Origin: Planctomycetota bacterium
GTDB taxonomy: Bacteria; Planctomycetota; Planctomycetia; Gemmatales; Gemmataceae
DNA: 45,004 bases
Direction: 5' to 3'
Assembly: GCA_016195405.1 (NCBI GenBank)
Contig: JACPZP010000126.1
Location: 1 to 45,004 of the forward strand
The translations under genes were made by a program, and so were the position numbers. Positions 40,568-45,004 of this stretch are shown here, in pieces (the stretch's first letter is position 1; every line of letters starts with the position of its first letter). The notes beneath the pieces are model-generated. The model was not told the DNA's origin, ran no database searches, and saw only the letters and a list, made by a program, of their open reading frames with translations.

Positions 40568-42895
40568 TCATTTGCCGCTGGGCATCTTCACGTTCGACCC
40601 GGTCGCTGTGTTGTCCTTCCTCTTGAACGCGTCGGTCGGGGGCATCCCTTCGAAGCGGCAGGCGTCGTCAATCTCCACGTGATCGTTGAAGGGGGGCGAG
40701 GTGATGTTGGCGCTCACGTCCAGGAGCACGCCGGCAGTCGCTTTCTGCGTTGTTCCACAGACGTGATGAAGGCGGATTGGCCGAAGGGCGTCGCCGGCGG
40801 CATTCATGACGTGAACTCCCGCTTCCGCGAAGTTCTTGAGCTGCAAGTCGTCGAGCGTCAAGCCGGGCGAGTAAAACGCGATGAACACCAGGTCCTTGAC
40901 GCGCTTGCCGCCGCCCAGGTCGCCATCGAGCGTGATGCCCTGGCCCTTGAGCTTGAAGCCCTGAGCCTTCGAAAGAAAGAGAATCGGTCGCGCTTCATCT
41001 TGCTTGGCCGACTTCCACAGCACGTCTTTGCCGGGCGCGGCCTGCACGGTGACTTCCGTGGCGCCGCTGGTCGGCTCGACCATCAGGTTCTCCTCGTGCA
41101 CGTCGTCCGAGAGCTGAATGACGTCGCCGGGCTGAGCGCTGCGCAAGGCCGCCTGAATGCTTCGAAATTGATTCGGCTGGCTGGCGTTCTTGCTGACCAC
41201 GAGAATGGGCCGCGCCTCGCGCAGCGGAACGGCGGGCTGGCCGGCGACGAACTTCCACACCAAGAAGAAGAGGACGAGCAGGAATGCCCCGGTCAGCGCT
41301 ATCGCCGCGAGCCAGAAGCGCCGTTTCTGCGCGAATTGGTCGGCATTCGCGCTCGACGCCGCGAGCCTTATCGAATGCGGCGTGATGGAATGCGGCGTGA
41401 TGCTTTTGCCGCTCAAGTCGGCAGTGTCCACCGCGAAAGCTTCCCAGGGCGAGAGCACGTCTTCGGCCGGCGACGGCGCGGGGGCAGGTCCGGGCAGGAT
41501 CGCGGTGGCGACGGGCAGGCCTTCGGCGGCGCCGGCTTTGACGGCGGATCGGCCGGCGACCGTATTAGGAGCCGGGATCACAGAAACCGGCGCCAAAGCA
41601 GCCGGCGTCGCGGTAATCGGCAGTGCAGCCGGCGCGCCGGAGACGGGGTTCGGCGTCGGCTGGGAGACTGCCGCATCTCGAAGCGTGCTGGAGGCAGACG
41701 CCGTGCAGGCGGACGCCGGCGCCCGCGGCTGGGGCGGCCTGCTGCTTTGGGCCTGCTTGCTGCCGTGGGCGTGCTTGCTCAACGAGGTGACCGAATCCGG
41801 GGTGACGTAGCCGGTGGCCGCCAAGCTTAGCTGCGGCATCTCCGCTTCCGGCGGCGGCGGGATCGGCGTCCGCGTGAAGTCGGCCAAGGCCTCGGCGATT
41901 TCGCCGGGAGTCTGAAAGCGATCGGCCGGCAGCTTGGACATCATCTTGAAGATGATCGCCGCCAGCTCGGGCGGGACATCCTTGCGCAATTCGACGATCG
42001 GCTTGGGCATGCGGTTGGCGTGCCAAAGCAGCTTCTGGGCCACCGAGCCTTCGCCGAACGGCGTCCGCCCCGTGACCAAGAAATAGAACGTGGCCCCCAG
42101 GCTATAGATGTCGGCCCGCACATCGACGCTATGGCTGTCGAGGGCTTGCTCGGGCGCGAGGTAGTCCGCGGTGCCCAAGACGTTCTCGTCGAACTTCTTG
42201 GTGAGGATGTCGTCCTCGTCGTTGAAGAAACGGGCCAGGCCCATGTCGAGGATCTTGACCACGCCGGTGCGGTCGATGAGGATGTTGCCCGGCTTAATGT
42301 CGCGGTGGATCAGGCCGCTCTGATGGGCGTGGTCGAGACCCAGGGCCGCCTGGCTCATGTAGTGGCAGGCCCGGGTCAAGTCCATGGGGCCGGTCTTCTT
42401 GATGATCTCTTGGAGGTTGGCGCCGTCGACGTACTCCATGACCAGGAAGTGCAGCTTGTCGTCCTGATCGATGTCGTAGGCGTGAACGATGTTGGGATGG
42501 TCGAGCGCGGCGACCGCGCGGGCCTCGCGGTAGAAGCGCGAACGGGCGGCCTCGTCCTCGGACTTGGCGGTCGGCAGCACTTTGATGGCCACCCGGCGGC
42601 GCATCAACTTGTGCTCGCACAGATAGACCTGGCCCATGCCGCCCGAGCCGATGCGCTCGAGCACCTTGTACTTGCCGATGGTGAAGCGGCGCCAGCGGCC
42701 CTGGAGGATGTTCTCGGCTTGGAAGTTGGTGAGGAGGCCGTCGCGAACCAGGCAGCCGGCTAATTTGGCCATTTCCCTCGGGAAATCGCCCGACGCGCGC
42801 ATCCTCTCCATGTAAGCGTCGAGCCGTTTTTCGTCGGCGACGCCGCTCTTGCGGATCATGTCGAGGAATTCGTCGGCGCTGGCCGCGGCAGGCAT
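40568..42895 (-). CDS. Ser/Thr protein kinase with C-terminal beta-helix-like domain
   Basis: 775 residues. N-terminal helical region (1-70), then kinase about 75-340: GSGGMG, ATP Lys in VAIKVL, HRDIKPGN, ILDMGLA (DFG read as DMG), YLAPEQA. A Pro/Ala-rich linker leads to a membrane helix (FWLAAIALTGAFLLVLFFLVW, about 520), then a C-terminal region (about 545-775) of short parallel strands resembling right-handed beta-helix repeats (FRSIQAAL, DVIQLSDDV, GITLDGDLG). The likely topology puts the kinase inside and the sensor outside. No clear ribosome-binding site; a GC-rich hairpin is just upstream. Confidence 0.9.
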   Translation of the reverse strand: MPAAASADEFLDMIRKSGVADEKRLDAYMERMRASGDFPREMAKLAGCLVRDGLLTNFQAENILQGRWRRFTIGKYKVLERIGSGGMGQVYLCEHKLMRRRVAIKVLPTAKSEDEAARSRFYREARAVAALDHPNIVHAYDIDQDDKLHFLVMEYVDGANLQEIIKKTGPMDLTRACHYMSQAALGLDHAHQSGLIHRDIKPGNILIDRTGVVKILDMGLARFFNDEDDILTKKFDENVLGTADYLAPEQALDSHSVDVRADIYSLGATFYFLVTGRTPFGEGSVAQKLLWHANRMPKPIVELRKDVPPELAAIIFKMMSKLPADRFQTPGEIAEALADFTRTPIPPPPEAEMPQLSLAATGYVTPDSVTSLSKHAHGSKQAQSSRPPQPRAPASACTASASSTLRDAAVSQPTPNPVSGAPAALPITATPAALAPVSVIPAPNTVAGRSAVKAGAAEGLPVATAILPGPAPAPSPAEDVLSPWEAFAVDTADLSGKSITPHSITPHSIRLAASSANADQFAQKRRFWLAAIALTGAFLLVLFFLVWKFVAGQPAVPLREARPILVVSKNASQPNQFRSIQAALRSAQPGDVIQLSDDVHEENLMVEPTSGATEVTVQAAPGKDVLWKSAKQDEARPILFLSKAQGFKLKGQGITLDGDLGGGKRVKDLVFIAFYSPGLTLDDLQLKNFAEAGVHVMNAAGDALRPIRLHHVCGTTQKATAGVLLDVSANITSPPFNDHVEIDDACRFEGMPPTDAFKRKDNTATGSNVKMPSGK

Positions 42896-42913
42896 GGGGT
42901 CACCCGTGAAGCC

Positions 42914-42939
42914 GCGCCCGCCGTCCTTCGGGCGGGCGC
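42914..42939. repeat. GC-rich hairpin in the kinase 5' leader
   Basis: GCGCCCGCC / GGCGGGCGC, 9-bp perfect stem with an 8-nt loop, 18 nt before the kinase ATG. It could limit ribosome access. Confidence 0.45.
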
Positions 42940-43197
42940 CTCGCCGTCATGGCGTCAAATCCTTAGACTTTAACGACTTGCATGGCATTCAAGGGGATGC
43001 GTCAAAGTCGGGCGCGTTTGCGCATTCCCTCAAGTATACGACAGGATTTTCGGCTTATCAGATTTATTTTACCATCGCCCGAATCGAGGCGGACGGATAT
43101 TCCGATTCTACGGATTGACGAGTCGGCGAACCTTCCCGCGGCTCAGCTTACACCCAAAATGCCTACGGCGGTGCGTCGAACCACTGGGACTCACAAC

Positions 43198-43230
43198 GGA
43201 CTCTCAAGGGACTCTCAAGGGACTCTCAAG
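43198..43230 (+). repeat. Three perfect 11-bp tandem repeats
   Basis: GGACTCTCAAG occurs three times in a row at the edge of the polypurine inverted repeat. Likely slippage product. Confidence 0.75.
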
Positions 43231-43372
43231 AAGAGAAAGCTTAAGATGATGAGTAAGAAGAGGAAGAGGATTAAGAGCAGGATTAAGAGCAAGAGTAAGA
43301 TCTCCTAATCATCCTCTTACTCTTGCTCTTCATCCTCTTCCTAGTCGTACTCTTCATCTTACTCTTTCTCTC
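43231..43372. repeat. Polypurine/polypyrimidine inverted repeat
   Basis: The left half is almost pure purine (AGTAAGAAGAGGAAGAGGAT...), the right half almost pure pyrimidine (CATCCTCTTCCTAGTCG...). They pair over about 60 bp with few mismatches, apart from an extra AGGATTAAGAGC unit on the left. The strand bias is extreme compared with the rest of the window. It lies 15 nt before ribD. The other part of the gap 42896-43197 has no gene. Confidence 0.7.
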
Positions 43373-43386
43373 ACTGGACTCCGACG

Positions 43387-44535
43387 ATGATCAGCGAGCA
43401 GATCATGCGCCGCGCCTTCGAGTTGGCCGAGCGCGGCCGCGGCGCGGTTGAGCCCAACCCTTTGGTCGGGGCCGTCTTGGTGCGCGATGGCCGGATTGTC
43501 GGTGAAGGCTGGCATGAGAAATTCGGCCACGCGCATGCGGAGATCAACGCGCTTGCCCAAGCCGGAGAGTTAGCCCGCGGCGCCACCTGTTACGTGACAC
43601 TGGAGCCCTGTTGTCATCACGGCAAGACGCCGCCATGCACTGAGGCGTTGATCAAGGCCGGAATTGCGCGGGTGGTCGCCGCCATGCCCGACCCGTTTCC
43701 CGAGGTCGCCGGTCAGGGCGCGGCGCAACTTCGCGCGGCCGACATCGCCGTGGAAGTTGGCCTGTGCGAGTCGGAGGCGCGCCGTCAAAACGCGCCGTAT
43801 CTGATGCTGGTGAACCGAGGCCGCCCCTGGGTCCACGCCAAGTGGGCGATGACGCTCGACGGCAAGATCGCCACGAAAACCGGCGAATCGAAGTGGATCA
43901 GCAACGAAGCGGCGCGGCGGCGCGTCCATGAACTGCGCGGCCGAATGGACGCTGTCGTCGTCGGCATCGGCACCGTCCTCGCCGACGATCCGCTCCTAAC
44001 CGCCCGCCCCCCCGGGCCGCGCACCCCATTCCGGATGGTGCTCGATAGCCTGGGTAGATTGCCGCTTTCCAGCCGACTGGTGCAAACGGCCAGGGAGACG
44101 CCGACGCTGGTGGCCGCGTCGACGGCCGCCTCGGAAGCGGCACTCGGCCTTCTCCACTCCGCAGGCTGCGAGGTCCTGACACTCACTCCGGAAAGGGATG
44201 GTCGCCCGAGCGTTCCCGCTCTGCTCTCCTGGATGGGTCAAAAACGCTGGACAAACCTCCTGGTTGAAGGTGGCGCACAGGCTCTTGGCGCCTTCCTCGA
44301 TGCGGCCCTCATTGACGAAGCCCACGTTTTTGTCGCCCCTAAGCTTTTTGGCGGCGCGGCGGCGCCAAGCCCAATCGGAGGGCAAGGCCGCGCCACTCTC
44401 GTGGACGCCTGGCAGGGAATCGACTGGCAGGTCGAGAACCTCGACGGCGACGCCTATCTGCATGGCCTGTCGACCCAATCATTGCGCAAATGTCAGCGGG
44501 ATTCCAATCCTATTTCAAATCGAGCGCCGCTTTGA
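43387..44535 (+). CDS. ribD: Riboflavin biosynthesis protein RibD (deaminase/reductase)
   Basis: 382 residues. The deaminase half (1-145) has the zinc site HAEINAL and PCCHHGKTPPC. The reductase half begins at RPWVHAKWAMTLDGKIAT and includes SKWISNEAARRRVHELRGRMDAVVVGIGTVLADDPLLTAR and LLVEGGAQALGAFL. It makes 5-amino-6-ribitylamino-uracil phosphate in flavin synthesis. The C-terminus (LRKCQRDSNPISNRAPL) is unlike the family: the natural stop seems lost after HGLST and the frame reads into a toxin remnant on the other strand. No FMN riboswitch was seen upstream. Confidence 0.92.
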   Translation: MISEQIMRRAFELAERGRGAVEPNPLVGAVLVRDGRIVGEGWHEKFGHAHAEINALAQAGELARGATCYVTLEPCCHHGKTPPCTEALIKAGIARVVAAMPDPFPEVAGQGAAQLRAADIAVEVGLCESEARRQNAPYLMLVNRGRPWVHAKWAMTLDGKIATKTGESKWISNEAARRRVHELRGRMDAVVVGIGTVLADDPLLTARPPGPRTPFRMVLDSLGRLPLSSRLVQTARETPTLVAASTAASEAALGLLHSAGCEVLTLTPERDGRPSVPALLSWMGQKRWTNLLVEGGAQALGAFLDAALIDEAHVFVAPKLFGGAAAPSPIGGQGRATLVDAWQGIDWQVENLDGDAYLHGLSTQSLRKCQRDSNPISNRAPL

Positions 44536-44653
44536 GACATGAATCGAGCTTTTGCGTCAAGGCTGGAGACAATTTTCCGCGGATGCGGTGGATTAGCTGC
44601 CGGTCGATTGTTACGAGGTTCTCGCACTGCGCGATTGAATCGATACTGTACGC
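44510..44653 (-). pseudogene. C-terminal fragment of a MazF/PemK-type toxin
   Basis: Only the end of the toxin remains: SIAQCENLVTIDRQLIHRI then LSPALTQKLDSCLKAALDLK and stop. This matches the last ~45 residues of PemK-like mRNA interferases. About 70 N-terminal residues are missing; the fragment starts right after the antitoxin stop. Its last bases overlap the altered 3' end of ribD. Confidence 0.7.
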
Positions 44654-44881
44654 TCACGCTTTTTCCAGGTTGGTCTCTTCGCGGTCGTAGACTTCCATTT
44701 CAGGATCGTCCCAACCTGCTCGCGACCCGGCAGCCTTAAGCAGCGCTTGCTGCTCGGACCTGGGAAGTCGCTCCGGCGCCAGCAACGCCTGCATGCGTTC
44801 GTATGCCTCTTCGCTCACGAGCACGTATACTTTTCTAGTCTGCGGATCAATGGCGCGTAGAAAGTCCCCTGGTATGTGGTT
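44654..44881 (-). pseudogene. 5'-truncated antitoxin of the MazF/PemK pair
   Basis: The frame reads DFLRAIDPQTRKVYVLVSEEAYERMQALLA...EQQALLKAAGSRAGWDDPEMEVYDREE and ends KA. The WDDPEMxVYD ending is typical of planctomycete antitoxins paired with MazF-like toxins. The expected start codon and first residues are missing: an in-frame TAA lies six codons upstream (44884-44882). The truncation point is next to the possible insertion-sequence end. Confidence 0.65.
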
Positions 44882-44912
44882 TTAGGGAACAAATCACAGG
44901 ACTGTCCATGAG

Positions 44913-44943
44913 AGAGACTTGGGATACCCAGGGTCTCTTTTTT
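44913..44943 (+). terminator. Intrinsic-terminator-like hairpin before the right-edge gene
   Basis: AGAGAC-TTGGG-ATA-CCCA-GG-GTCTCT followed by a T-tract to 44943. It is only 12 nt before the start of the partial gene, with the GGAGG box between. Insertion sequences often carry such a hairpin to stop outside transcription entering the transposase. Confidence 0.6.
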
Positions 44944-44955
44944 GGAGGCAGTCCC

Positions 44956-45004
44956 ATGCGTTCGAAACGTTCGTCCAAGTCATCCCGTTCTCGGGCCGCC
45001 GAGT
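44956..45004 (+). CDS. Start of an unidentified gene (possibly a transposase)
   Basis: Sixteen codons before the edge: MRSKRSSKSSRSRAAE. GGAGG lies 7 nt upstream. Too short to identify. The terminator-like hairpin before it and the truncated antitoxin behind suggest it belongs to a newly inserted element. Confidence 0.5.
   Translation, partial: MRSKRSSKSSRSRAAE

Noticed and set aside
42982..43308. Lys/Arg-rich frame before ribD
   Set aside because: Its basic end is just the translation of the polypurine repeat.

Overview
The window is a moderately GC-rich bacterial chromosome segment that looks like Planctomycetota (class Planctomycetia). The evidence is: two large Hanks-type Ser/Thr kinases fused to WD40 or beta-helix regions; a TIGR03000-type secreted Tyr/Gly-rich protein; a tandem FHA protein; a fused E1 alpha/beta dehydrogenase; PilZ, GYF_2 and HEAT proteins; and the hairpin repeat CCCGAAGCGCAAGCG, which I recall as common in planctomycete genomes. 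No tRNA, rRNA or CRISPR array was seen.

Layout. 1-11.3 kb (all minus): the start of a 2-oxoacid oxidoreductase, a tandem-ACT protein, a kinase-WD40 receptor, a 2-oxoacid dehydrogenase pair (E1 fusion then E2), an Imm11-like protein, an SDR protein without its catalytic Lys, and an acyltransferase/acyl-ACP synthetase. 11.5-15.4 kb: a GNAT/DUF1778 toxin-antitoxin operon with a palindromic operator, a TfoX-like protein, and two tandem paralogous membrane proteins. 15.5-23 kb: a secreted TIGR03000-type protein whose 3' end runs into a 5'-truncated site-2 protease, small antitoxin-like genes (one with an internal stop), two DUF4287-type proteins, an FHA protein and a HEAT-repeat protein. 23.3-27 kb: a GH130-like phosphorylase and a GT4 glycosyltransferase carrying an in-frame inserted repeat.

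27-35.5 kb is an island of short genes linked to RNA, translation and stress: csrA, an S14 and an S21 ribosomal protein, an RRM protein, PilZ, DUF1328, GYF_2 and three MpsC/DUF2294 paralogs. Two of the MpsC paralogs and the PilZ gene share the same transcribed leader: a conserved promoter, a conserved aptamer-like fold, and an intrinsic terminator whose 5' arm also closes the aptamer. This is the best candidate for an undescribed regulatory RNA here.

35.5-38.1 kb: a second copy of another 5'-leader element, an inverted array of 7-bp hairpins with TTCA/TGAA-type loops, and a solitary phage-type terminase. 38.2-45 kb: exported proteins, a 5'-truncated DJ-1/PfpI gene, a second kinase, a polypurine/polypyrimidine inverted repeat, ribD, a MazF/antitoxin remnant, and the start of what may be an insertion sequence.

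Several genes are cut at their 5' ends exactly where they meet a neighbour (site-2 protease, PfpI, MazF and its antitoxin). This suggests repeated small deletions or insertions in this lineage.
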